Origin: an uncultured bacterium
GTDB taxonomy: Bacteria; Cyanobacteriota; Vampirovibrionia; Gastranaerophilales; Gastranaerophilaceae
DNA length: 9,373 nt
Reading direction: 5' to 3'
Assembly: GCA_900554095.1 (NCBI GenBank)
Contig: USGC01000058.1
Coordinates: 1-9,373, forward strand
Each line of letters opens with the position of its first letter. The first letter of the stretch is position 1. A program made the translations under genes and the position numbers. Shown piece by piece: positions 1 to 7,172 of this stretch. The notes beneath the pieces were generated by a model, which ran no database searches, was not told the DNA's origin, and was given only the letters and a program-made list of their open reading frames with translations.

Positions 1-326
1 ATTGCGACAAAGGTTGCAAACATTACTGCCCCTGCCGATATATCCTTTGCCATCCCGACAAGTTTTGAATATCTGTTATGGAACACCGCGTCCAGTGCAA
101 ATTCTATTGCGGAATTTAGCATTTCTGCCACAACCACCAAGCCTATTGTTAAAAGCAATATGCAAATTTTTGTTGTACTAAAATTCAAGATTAGTGCAAG
201 AGTAACGGCAAATGCCGCAGCAAATAGGTGTATCCGTACATTTACTTCGCTTTTTAATACAATTCTTAATCCCTTTCGTGCGTTTTTAAATGTATTGTTA
301 AACCCTTGTGATTTAAATTTACTCAT
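1..326 (-). CDS. dgkA: Diacylglycerol/undecaprenol kinase, DgkA family (C-terminal end cut by window edge)
   Basis: Small integral membrane lipid kinase that phosphorylates diacylglycerol or, in Gram-positive-type members, undecaprenol to undecaprenyl phosphate, the carrier for wall and polysaccharide precursors. Translating the minus strand from the ATG at 326 gives 108 residues before the window ends. The N terminus is basic and amphipathic (MSKFKSQGFNNTFKNARKGL). The family signature EMLNSAIE follows at about residues 68-75 (E68, N71, E75), and then KDISAGAV at 94-101. Hydrophobic segments lie at about 34-49, 55-72 and 95 onward, matching the three-helix family, which is usually 120-135 aa, so only the last part is missing. 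It is the last visible gene of the operon, 11 bases after ybeY. The ribosome-binding site AGGA overlaps the ybeY stop (TGAGGA) and sits 8 bases before the ATG. Family assignment is firm. The choice between diacylglycerol and undecaprenol as substrate is inference from context. Confidence 0.92.
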   Translation of the reverse strand, partial: MSKFKSQGFNNTFKNARKGLRIVLKSEVNVRIHLFAAAFAVTLALILNFSTTKICILLLTIGLVVVAEMLNSAIEFALDAVFHNRYSKLVGMAKDISAGAVMFATFVA

Positions 327-337
327 ACTCCCTGTCC

Positions 338-838
338 TCAGCTTTGAATTTCATTGAGCGCTCGATTTTGCATATCTATAATAAAATTATAATCCTCCAT
401 TGTTTGATGGTCAAATCCCAGCAAGTGCAAAATTCCATGACTTATAAGAAAATATAATTCTTCTTCTTTTGTTTTACCTTTTTTAGCGGCTTCTTCGATA
501 ACTTTGTCAAGCGCTATTATTATTTCGCCAAGGTTAATCTCACCATCAAATATGAATTTCTCTTCACTATCGGCAAATATTGCAAAAGTTATAATATCGG
601 CAGGATAATCTTTTTCCCTGTACTCGCGGTTGATTTCGTGAGTTTTAACACTGTCGCAGTAAAGAATATCAAATGAAATTGTATTGTAATCAAAGCCTTC
701 AAGTGCTGACACGGCCGAAATCTCCGGCCGGTTAAGATAGAATTTCAAAAGTTTTTTTGCAACATCAATACACTTTTTTTCATCAACGTCCCAGCCGCTG
801 TAAATGTTTTCACTAAAAATATTGAATTTTGTACCCAT
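338..838 (-). CDS. ybeY: Endoribonuclease YbeY (rRNA maturation factor)
   Basis: Cytoplasmic zinc-dependent RNase needed for 16S rRNA 3'-end maturation and ribosome quality control in other bacteria. The 166-aa product carries the diagnostic metal-binding motif HGxLHxxGxDH as HGILHLLGFDH at residues 134-144, with H134, H138 and H144 as the expected zinc ligands. Upstream, NREYREKDYPADIITFA (about 70-86) corresponds to the family's LNREYR..D.PTDVLSFP block and includes the conserved Arg (R71). LGEIIIAL (103-110) corresponds to LGDIVIS. Length is normal for the family. The start codon overlaps the pgpH stop as TAATG, so translation is probably coupled. A purine-rich GAGGAT lies about 11 bases upstream inside pgpH. 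The next gene is dgkA. A pgpH-ybeY-dgkA order is common in bacteria with PgpH. Nothing looks damaged. Confidence 0.96.
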   Translation of the reverse strand: MGTKFNIFSENIYSGWDVDEKKCIDVAKKLLKFYLNRPEISAVSALEGFDYNTISFDILYCDSVKTHEINREYREKDYPADIITFAIFADSEEKFIFDGEINLGEIIIALDKVIEEAAKKGKTKEEELYFLISHGILHLLGFDHQTMEDYNFIIDMQNRALNEIQS

Positions 839-3030
839 TAAGGTTTGTTATCCTCGTCTTTATGGTTATCTTCCAGTTGTTTAATTTTGTTTTCAAGATC
901 TTCATCAAGAAGCTTTGATGGCATGTTTATTTTGTTTTTGTTAAATTCCTGCGCGATATCTTCCTGATACTTAATCCTGTTGTGCTGCATGCCGCGGAGA
1001 ATTCGGCTGAACGTTGCCGCAATTACTTTTATATCATGCAATGTCAGCGGACTGTCAGCTAATTGTGTGTCGTTTAATCTTTCGACGATAATTTTGTCTA
1101 TAATAGAATCAATTTCTTCGGGCGTTGGGTTTTTAAGCGAACGAACCGCGGATTCTACGGCGTCAGCAATCATCAAAATCGCTGTTTCTTTCATATTTGG
1201 TTTTGGCCCGGTGTAGCGGAATTGTTCTTCTTTAACGTTTTCCTTGCCTTCTTCCTGAACCGCTTGGTTATAAAAATATTTTGCTAAACCTTCGCCGTGG
1301 TGCTGCAATATAAAAGCTGTAATTATCGGAGGGAGTCCGTATTCTTTTGCTAATTCAACACCGTCTTTTGTGTGTGCGGTAATAACCATTTTACTTAATC
1401 TTGGATTAAGCTTCATATGCGGGTTTTCAATGCCGAAATATGATTGGTTTTCCACAAAGAACAAGGGCCGTTTTAATTTACCGATATCGTGATACATAGC
1501 CCCAACCCTTGCCAAAATGGGATTTGCACCGATTGCTTCAGCCGCTGCCTCGCTAAGATTAGATACCATCAAACTGTGGTGGTAAGTCCCCGGAGCGTCC
1601 ATCTGAAGACGTTTTAAAAGCGCTTGGTTATGATCAGCGAGTTCTGCCAGCCCGTACGGTGTAATAATTTTAAAAGTACTTTCAAACAGCGGCAATGTGC
1701 CTAAAGCAACCATTGAGCTTATTATTCCGTTCAAAAGTACAAACGCACTGTTTTTGAATATTAAAACATTATTTACATCTATAAGACATTTTTCAAGCAA
1801 ATAAATTGAAAGTACAATTATTAATCCGGCCGCTGAAATTACAAATCCTGTTTTAATTAAATCAAAACGTCTTGAGTAATGTATTTGCGACATAGTTATC
1901 ATAGAAACGAGGCTTAATAATAAAAAGGTTATTAAGAATTGGGTATCATACTGAGCGCCAACGGTAAGTACCGCCAAAAGTACTGTTATTGCAACAAATG
2001 CAACTCGTGGATTTGTAAAAATAGCCAATATGATTACATAAGCCGGAATCGGCAAAACATAAGGCGAAAAGCCTGTCGGCATAACAACAGCAATGCCTGC
2101 AAGAATTATTGACAGCACCGATGAAATCATCATGTAACGAGGCTCTAAGAATTGTTTTTCGAAAAACCTCATATAAGTCAAGAATAAAAACGTTGCGATA
2201 AAAACAAGCACATAAATCGCTAAAAGTCCTTGCCAATTGAGTTCATAAACATTATAACCGGCTTGTCTTAGAGCATCTTTTTTTAATCTTGTTACAGGCT
2301 CTCCTTCAAATACAATTTTGTCTCCTTTTTGAAATGTTATTTCATAAGGTTTAACTGAATTTTCCGCATTTTTACGCGCTATTTCGGTTGCAAATTCATC
2401 AATAACAAGGTTTGGAACAATAATTTGGTCTAATAGAGCTTTAATTACTGAAACCTGCCGCCGCGAAACATTTGAAATTAGATTGTTTGTAATAATTGTA
2501 TCTATATTATTCTTTTCGTAATCTTTTTCTGTAATACCGGCACGAAGTATATTTGTCAGAGTTAGGTTTGCTTTATCAAAAACCTCTCGCAATGCAGCTT
2601 CATCAGACTTCATCAGAAAATGTATTACGAAGTTTTTTCTTTCAGTGTTTGGGATGTCAAACAACAGCGACAATTCATCTAGTTTAACCTTATCATCTGT
2701 ATCTTTTTTTCTTATTTGGATAATTGAATTTTGCAGGGTTTCGAGGTTTGTTTTTATAAAGTCGTCTTCAGCAGGCGTCAGAATAGGATCGACTTTTTGC
2801 GCCATTTCTTTTTTATGCTGCTCTGTACGCTTTACATCAACAACTGAAAACGTTTTCTGTGCAATTATATCTTTTTTGCTTATCCCATTTTCGATAATAC
2901 TTTGAAAAAAGAAGTTTTGAGAAGCAATAATCGTCGTCATTAGTAGTGTAAAAACAAAAAAAGCCAGAGTTTTCAAAGTTTGCGCAGACGTGAAAAAATC
3001 TCTCATTTTTGTCAAAAATATATTATTCAT
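838..3030 (-). CDS. pgpH: 7TM-HD family cyclic-di-AMP phosphodiesterase, PgpH-like
   Basis: Membrane phosphodiesterase of the 7TMR-HD family. Characterised members (PgpH) cleave the second messenger c-di-AMP to pApA in the cytoplasm. The 730-aa product has the full family layout: one N-terminal membrane helix (about 21-42); a large extracytoplasmic 7TMR-HDED-type domain (about 45-265) containing the family-like stretch ITFQKGDKIVFEGEPVT; a bundle of about seven hydrophobic segments (266-450); and a cytoplasmic HD domain (about 465-690). HD-domain residues visible are GTYHHS (481-486), MYHDIGK with the metal-binding H514-D515, HHGEG (577-581) and DAVESA (623-628). A charged Lys/Asp/Glu tail of about 30 residues follows. 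AAGGA lies 8 bases before the ATG. The gene is 26 bases after the GT2 gene and overlaps ybeY by one base. No c-di-AMP synthase is in the window, so the substrate is taken from the family. Confidence 0.93.
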   Translation of the reverse strand: MNNIFLTKMRDFFTSAQTLKTLAFFVFTLLMTTIIASQNFFFQSIIENGISKKDIIAQKTFSVVDVKRTEQHKKEMAQKVDPILTPAEDDFIKTNLETLQNSIIQIRKKDTDDKVKLDELSLLFDIPNTERKNFVIHFLMKSDEAALREVFDKANLTLTNILRAGITEKDYEKNNIDTIITNNLISNVSRRQVSVIKALLDQIIVPNLVIDEFATEIARKNAENSVKPYEITFQKGDKIVFEGEPVTRLKKDALRQAGYNVYELNWQGLLAIYVLVFIATFLFLTYMRFFEKQFLEPRYMMISSVLSIILAGIAVVMPTGFSPYVLPIPAYVIILAIFTNPRVAFVAITVLLAVLTVGAQYDTQFLITFLLLSLVSMITMSQIHYSRRFDLIKTGFVISAAGLIIVLSIYLLEKCLIDVNNVLIFKNSAFVLLNGIISSMVALGTLPLFESTFKIITPYGLAELADHNQALLKRLQMDAPGTYHHSLMVSNLSEAAAEAIGANPILARVGAMYHDIGKLKRPLFFVENQSYFGIENPHMKLNPRLSKMVITAHTKDGVELAKEYGLPPIITAFILQHHGEGLAKYFYNQAVQEEGKENVKEEQFRYTGPKPNMKETAILMIADAVESAVRSLKNPTPEEIDSIIDKIIVERLNDTQLADSPLTLHDIKVIAATFSRILRGMQHNRIKYQEDIAQEFNKNKINMPSKLLDEDLENKIKQLEDNHKDEDNKP

Positions 3031-3056
3031 AAAAATATCCTTTTTATTTATCGTAT

Positions 3057-4016
3057 TTATTTTATAACTTCATTAATATTTTTCAAGCCTTCCAACTTTA
3101 CCCTCTTTTGGATATCCTCAAGAAGCTTGCGGTTTATTGACAAAAGTTCTGACAAAACAGCTATTAACCCGACTTGCACACCTGTAATTAAAAGAATTGC
3201 CGCAAGAATTAAGGATTGAATATGTCCTGTTCCGCTTCCTGTCAGGTAATAGTACAGAAATCTTAATCCTAATATCGTGCCTGTTCCCAAAAAGAACAGT
3301 CCGATTATTGCAAAAAATCTGAACGGCCTGTATATTATAAACATTCTAAGCATTGTGAATATAGAACGGGTTATATAGATAAACATGTTCTTAAATAATC
3401 TTGATTCTCTTAACTCAGGGTTTACATCAACAGGAACGCTTTTTAACAATAAACCTTTAGCTTTAGATTGGATAATAGTTTCTAATGTATAGGTGTAGTT
3501 ATCAAAAACATTTATCTGCAAAGCCGCGCTTCGTGAAAAAGCCCGAAACCCGCTCGGGGCATCTTCGACATCCGTCGAACTCACCAACCGCATTACGCAT
3601 GAGCCGAGTTTTTGCAAAAACTTTTTTAAAAAAGAAAAATGCGCAATTTTCGCAACAGGCCTTGTGCCTATTACAATATCGGCTTCATTGTCTAATATAG
3701 GCCGCACAAGCTTTTCTATATCAGCACCACAGTATTGATTGTCAGCATCGGTATTAACTATTATATCTGCCCCCATTTCCAATGCTTTTGATACGCCTGC
3801 AACAAATGCGGCCGCAAGCCCGCGGTTATGAGAAAACTTGATAATTTCCTTTACACCCAACTCTCTTGCAACTGCTTCTGTTCTGTCTGTCGAGCCGTCA
3901 TCAATTACTAGAATTTCAATTTCATCTATGCCTTTAATCTCTTTTGGCAGGTCGTTTATCGTAATCGGAAGCGACTTCTCTTCATTTAAGCACGGAATCT
4001 GTATAACTAATTTCAT
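3057..4016 (-). CDS. Family 2 membrane glycosyltransferase (polyprenyl-phosphate sugar synthase type)
   Basis: Inverting GT-A glycosyltransferase that probably moves a sugar from a nucleotide donor onto a polyprenyl phosphate at the inner membrane face. The 319-aa product opens with a Rossmann-like GT2 domain: IPCLNEE at 7-13, DDGSTDRT at 39-46, and the metal-binding DxD as NTDADNQY (D90, D92). SGFRAFSR at 155-162 matches the acceptor-side block of DPM1/GtrB-like enzymes. After an amphipathic stretch (about 205-230) come two membrane helices (about 233-257 and 264-288) and a basic tail, the topology of GtrB-type dolichyl/undecaprenyl-phosphate sugar synthases. The ATG has AGGA 7 bases upstream, and this is the first gene of the pgpH-ybeY-dgkA operon. 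It diverges from a GT-C transferase that could use its product. Sugar identity cannot be read from sequence. Confidence 0.88.
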   Translation of the reverse strand: MKLVIQIPCLNEEKSLPITINDLPKEIKGIDEIEILVIDDGSTDRTEAVARELGVKEIIKFSHNRGLAAAFVAGVSKALEMGADIIVNTDADNQYCGADIEKLVRPILDNEADIVIGTRPVAKIAHFSFLKKFLQKLGSCVMRLVSSTDVEDAPSGFRAFSRSAALQINVFDNYTYTLETIIQSKAKGLLLKSVPVDVNPELRESRLFKNMFIYITRSIFTMLRMFIIYRPFRFFAIIGLFFLGTGTILGLRFLYYYLTGSGTGHIQSLILAAILLITGVQVGLIAVLSELLSINRKLLEDIQKRVKLEGLKNINEVIK

Positions 4017-4021
4017 ATAAA

Positions 4022-4050
4022 TTTCCTTTAATTTTTTTTTATTATATAAT
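4022..4050 (+). promoter_or_regulatory. Probable promoter for the GT-C gene, sharing a palindromic -10
   Basis: A perfect TATAAT at 4045-4050 sits 33 bases ahead of the TTG start. The hexamer 17 bases upstream is TTTCCT (4022-4027), only 3 of 6 to consensus, so this direction is likely weaker than the opposite one. A run of nine T (4032-4040) fills most of the spacer. Confidence 0.5.
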
Positions 4051-4069
4051 TAAATAGTAAAATTTTCAA
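4041..4069 (-). promoter_or_regulatory. Sigma70-type promoter for the GT2-pgpH-ybeY-dgkA operon
   Basis: On the minus strand a -35 TTGAAA (plus positions 4064-4069, 5 of 6 consensus) is followed by a 17-base spacer and a perfect -10 TATAAT (plus 4041-4046). Transcription would start near 4034, giving a leader of about 17 bases that holds the AGGA ribosome-binding site. The -10 shares the palindrome at 4041-4050 with the plus-strand promoter. Confidence 0.72.
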
Positions 4070-4071
4070 AT

Positions 4072-4075
4072 AGGA
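4072..4075 (+). promoter_or_regulatory. Ribosome-binding site that fixes the TTG start of the GT-C gene
   Basis: AGGA is followed by 8 bases (CACAAACC) and then TTG at 4084. The reading frame meets a stop (TAA at 4051-4053) before any upstream ATG, so the TTG is the best-supported start. The protein then begins directly in its first membrane helix, as expected for this family. Confidence 0.7.
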
Positions 4076-4083
4076 CACAAACC

Positions 4084-5700
4084 TTGGGGATATATATTTT
4101 AGTTTTCATAAGTCTGATTTTGCGGCTTCTGTTAATTGATAAGCCGGAAGGTTTATGGAACGATGAATATGTTAGTTACATGATTGCTGCAACACCTTTT
4201 GCAGACGGATTTTGGCAGGCAGTTAAGTCGCAATGCCACATGCCTTTTTATTATTTATATTTAAAGTTTTTCATGACAATTTTTGGACAAAGTGATTTGC
4301 TCTTAAGGCTCACTTCTGTTATTCCTGGAGTTTTAGCGGTTATTGTAATGTATTTTTGCGGGCTTGAAAAAGATAAGAAAACAGGACTTACTTCGGCATT
4401 ACTCACAGCTATAAGTTCATTTCTAATTTATTACTCCCAGGAAGTTCGATTTTATTCGCTGCTTTTCCTGTTTTCAGCCATGTCGCTTTTGTATACACTA
4501 AGAATTATAAAAAACGTCAATGTGAAAAACCTCATACTGTACGTAATATCAAATTTTTTAATCCTATTTACACATACAATAGGATTTGTATATGTATTTT
4601 TCAACCTGGTTTTTGTTAGTATCTTTTTATTTAAAGATTATAAAAAATATATTCTTAGGCTCTGGGGGATTATTGTATTATCTGGATTGGCAGCTATGCC
4701 GCTTGTCGTAAATATCTTCACAACAAAATCCATATCTCAATGGTGGGGGCATTTTACTTTTTCACGTTATGGATTCTTGATGAGCGATTATTTTTCACCG
4801 GTTTTGACAAACCTTGTGAACGCACCGGACAGTTTTTTCTTTAACTTCAAGTCCGGGTTTATAATATTTGCACTTACGCCCATGCTTATTGCATGTTTTT
4901 GGATAATTAAATCGCTTTTCAATAGAAAAAATTTAATGCTGTTTTTCATATGCATTGCAACAGTAGTTGTCATGACAATTGCAGCAATTCTAGGAAAACT
5001 CGTATTTATAACAAAGTATTCTATAGAAATTTATCCAATACTAATTTACCTTGCCTCAATCGGAGCAATGAGCATATCAAATAAGCCGGCAAGAAATATT
5101 ATTTTAGTGTTTTATATATCACTCAATTTAATATTTTTAGCTGTAAGCCCGCTTTCAGCCTTCAGATTGCCGAGAAACCAGGGACATAAAATTGCTACAG
5201 ATTTGATTAAAAGCATGAACCCGCAAAGTAATGACATAATTTTGCTGCAATATTACACCAAAGCACGATTTGAAAAGTATTTTGATTTCAGCCCTTATAG
5301 GGTTTACGACATTAGCAAAGGCAATTATTTTGAATACATATCCGCGGGAACAGACTATGAAACAGCTATGGTTAGCGGAAAAACTATTTACAAAAAGTTT
5401 TTCTCAAACTCTTACAGCGGATATTTTTCATTGAAACTCGAAAACGATATATTTAACAATCTAAAAGCCGGCGACAGTCTAATTATTTTAATTTTTGATG
5501 ATTCGGCTCTTTACATGCCTGATGTCATGGCAAAAATTGTAGAAGATGAAAATATTTACAAAAATACTCCATTTTTATTTCTGGTATTTTCATTAATAAA
5601 AAACCAAACACTTTTTGCTGCGTCTGAAAAGCTTGAAATTACTGGCTTTCAGAAGAAAGGAGCCTGGTCTGCGGCCAAGTTCACAAAACTTAATAAATAA
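4084..5700 (+). CDS. GT-C fold membrane glycosyltransferase (family 39 / ArnT-PMT-like)
   Basis: Polytopic transferase that would move a sugar from a polyprenyl-phosphate donor to an acceptor on the outer face of the inner membrane. The 538-aa product has GT-C hallmarks. The first helix (about 3-19) is followed by the extracytoplasmic loop motif LWNDE at 24-28 (D27/E28, the expected catalytic acidic pair). HMPFYYLYLKF (52-62) resembles the H.P.yy...k.. stretch of ArnT/PMT-like proteins, and QEVRFYSL at 119-126 is typical of family 39 proteins. Roughly nine to eleven hydrophobic segments run to about residue 365. A non-membrane C-terminal domain of about 165 residues follows, as in many PMT-superfamily enzymes. 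It is divergent from the GT2 gene with 67 bases between. A TTG start is used. No convincing terminator follows. Donor and acceptor are unknown; lipid or surface glycan modification is the likeliest use. Confidence 0.85.
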   Translation: MGIYILVFISLILRLLLIDKPEGLWNDEYVSYMIAATPFADGFWQAVKSQCHMPFYYLYLKFFMTIFGQSDLLLRLTSVIPGVLAVIVMYFCGLEKDKKTGLTSALLTAISSFLIYYSQEVRFYSLLFLFSAMSLLYTLRIIKNVNVKNLILYVISNFLILFTHTIGFVYVFFNLVFVSIFLFKDYKKYILRLWGIIVLSGLAAMPLVVNIFTTKSISQWWGHFTFSRYGFLMSDYFSPVLTNLVNAPDSFFFNFKSGFIIFALTPMLIACFWIIKSLFNRKNLMLFFICIATVVVMTIAAILGKLVFITKYSIEIYPILIYLASIGAMSISNKPARNIILVFYISLNLIFLAVSPLSAFRLPRNQGHKIATDLIKSMNPQSNDIILLQYYTKARFEKYFDFSPYRVYDISKGNYFEYISAGTDYETAMVSGKTIYKKFFSNSYSGYFSLKLENDIFNNLKAGDSLIILIFDDSALYMPDVMAKIVEDENIYKNTPFLFLVFSLIKNQTLFAASEKLEITGFQKKGAWSAAKFTKLNK

Positions 5701-5733
5701 CGCTAAAATAGCAATTTTATTTATGCTCGAACG

Positions 5734-5745
5734 TATATATATATA
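5734..5745. repeat. (TA)6 dinucleotide tract upstream of the unknown two-gene operon
   Basis: Six uninterrupted TA units lie 26 bases before the ATG of the 466-aa gene, within the 71-base gap after the GT-C gene. The tract could contain the -10 element (TATATA or TATAGA), but I find no good -35 at 16-18 bases from any register. Short TA repeats are slippage-prone in principle; six units is modest. Confidence 0.6.
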
Positions 5746-5771
5746 GAAGGTTTCATTGGTGGTGAAGTTAA

Positions 5772-7172
5772 ATGAAAGTAGATAGTGTAAATTACAATGT
5801 ATCAAATAAGTTGGGGCAGAGCCATAAACCTCCGGCAGCTCCGGCATTTAAAGCGACACTTTCACAAGAAGTGCTTGCTAAAGAAGTTAAAGAGCTTACT
5901 CCTGGTTTTATCAGAGCCATGAAAACAATCAATGATAATATGGGTGAAACAATGAACATCTTCATTAACTCACTTGGTACAGGTTTAGTTGCTCCTATTT
6001 TTATTAAATGGAACCCTCTTTCCAAAACCGATGAAGATACAAGAACTTATTCTGCATGGAGACAGCCTGTTTCTGCTGTGCTTGCGGTTATTACGCAAGC
6101 AGGAGTAACGATACCTTTTAACCAAATTATTGAAAACATGGCTAATTCCGGCGATTACGGAATTGAATACAATAAAACTCTTTTCCAAGAAAAAAAATAT
6201 ATTACCAAAAGAGCTAAAAATATAAGTAAATACTTAACTAAAGATCAAATGAAAATTTATGTAGAAAATCAGATGGATTTACAAAAGAAAACCCTTGCAA
6301 ACATGATTGCAAACAATAAAATTATTTTTGCTTCAAGCAACGGCAATCCTATAAGAATGGGTACAGAAGACTTCAAACAACTTGCCATCGAGACAATAAA
6401 CCTACGTAAACAACTTGAAAACAGCGAGTTAGATAAATGCCAAAATATTAAACTTCCCAAAAAGATAGAAAGAGCTAAATACTATTACGCAAATCAAGAA
6501 AAAGCAACAAATGTAATTACTCAGATTAAAAATCAAATAGCTTCCGGCTCTAAAGCTCCAGAAGTAAGAAAATTTGTAAAAACCTTGAGAAACCAGCTCA
6601 AAAAACAAAATGAAAACCCGGAATTAATTAAAATTTTCAATGAAATACTTCAAAGACGCGGCAACAATGATGAACAATTAATGACTGCAATAACTAAAAA
6701 AGTTGACGGTATTCTTTACGACATTACAAAATATTCTCTAGCTAAAAATGAAGCCGCTCTTGTCGATCTAGTTAAGGCCCAAATTCAAGTCAGAATTGAC
6801 AGTATTAATGATGCTAATAATTTATTGGATAATATTATTGAAAGAATTAAAAACGGCGAAACTATTGATAAAATCCAAAAAAGTATAAATAAGACTATCA
6901 ATACCCCAGGTCATCGTTTAGAAGACTACAGCCTTACTAAAGAAATATCAACTCATCTTAAAGATACAATCAAAAATAACCTCAAAGGCCATAAACAAAT
7001 CATGGGCTTAGTAGTTTCACTCTTAATGCTTCCTGTAACATGTTCTTTATTAAACTGGGTGTATCCGAGATTCATGGATGCGTTCTTCCCTAAATTAAGC
7101 AGAAAAAAACACCCTAATGAAATTAAAGCCTTAATAGATCAAGCAAACCAGAAAGCTGAGGTGAAATCATGA
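5772..7172 (+). CDS. Uncharacterised 466-aa membrane protein with long helical insertion
   Basis: I recognise no characterised family. The N terminus has no classical signal peptide; about 30 polar residues end in PAFKA (24-28), a motif I associate with Gastranaerophilales proteins from memory. Hydrophobic segments lie at about 61-80 (ending in FIKWNP) and 97-119, joined by the charged loop SKTDEDTRTYSAWRQP (84-99). Residues 125-405 are polar, Lys/Asn/Gln/Ile-rich and predicted mostly helical, perhaps coiled coil, without internal repeats I can see. A third hydrophobic segment at 409-432 runs into YPRFMDAFFP and a basic tail. A GGTG ribosome-binding site is 7 bases before the ATG, and an in-frame stop immediately precedes that ATG, fixing the start. 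The stop overlaps the next gene as ATGA, so the two are co-translated. Two or three membrane passes are expected. Function is unknown; a membrane-bound scaffold or envelope role is a guess. Confidence 0.85.
   Translation: MKVDSVNYNVSNKLGQSHKPPAAPAFKATLSQEVLAKEVKELTPGFIRAMKTINDNMGETMNIFINSLGTGLVAPIFIKWNPLSKTDEDTRTYSAWRQPVSAVLAVITQAGVTIPFNQIIENMANSGDYGIEYNKTLFQEKKYITKRAKNISKYLTKDQMKIYVENQMDLQKKTLANMIANNKIIFASSNGNPIRMGTEDFKQLAIETINLRKQLENSELDKCQNIKLPKKIERAKYYYANQEKATNVITQIKNQIASGSKAPEVRKFVKTLRNQLKKQNENPELIKIFNEILQRRGNNDEQLMTAITKKVDGILYDITKYSLAKNEAALVDLVKAQIQVRIDSINDANNLLDNIIERIKNGETIDKIQKSINKTINTPGHRLEDYSLTKEISTHLKDTIKNNLKGHKQIMGLVVSLLMLPVTCSLLNWVYPRFMDAFFPKLSRKKHPNEIKALIDQANQKAEVKS

Noticed and set aside
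1946..2236. Minus-strand open frame of 96 codons within pgpH, rich in Cys.
   Set aside because: It is an out-of-frame shadow of the pgpH membrane region. It has no ribosome-binding site of its own, and the Cys-rich composition is an artefact of reading the wrong frame.
3542..3559. Short GC-rich inverted repeat (CCCGA...TCGGG) inside the GT2 gene.
   Set aside because: The stem is five base pairs within coding sequence, with no T-run and no partner elsewhere. Codon choice explains it.
3621..3634. 14-base palindrome CTTTTTTAAAAAAG with homopolymer runs inside the GT2 gene.
   Set aside because: It encodes in-frame Phe-Leu-Lys-Lys residues in an intact gene. It is most simply a by-product of AT-rich codons rather than a slippage or regulatory site.
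5701..5720. Possible terminator after the GT-C gene (GCTA-AAA-TAGC followed by AATTTTATTT).
   Set aside because: The stem is only 4 bp, half of it A-T, and the T-run is interrupted. This is too weak to call in such AT-rich sequence.
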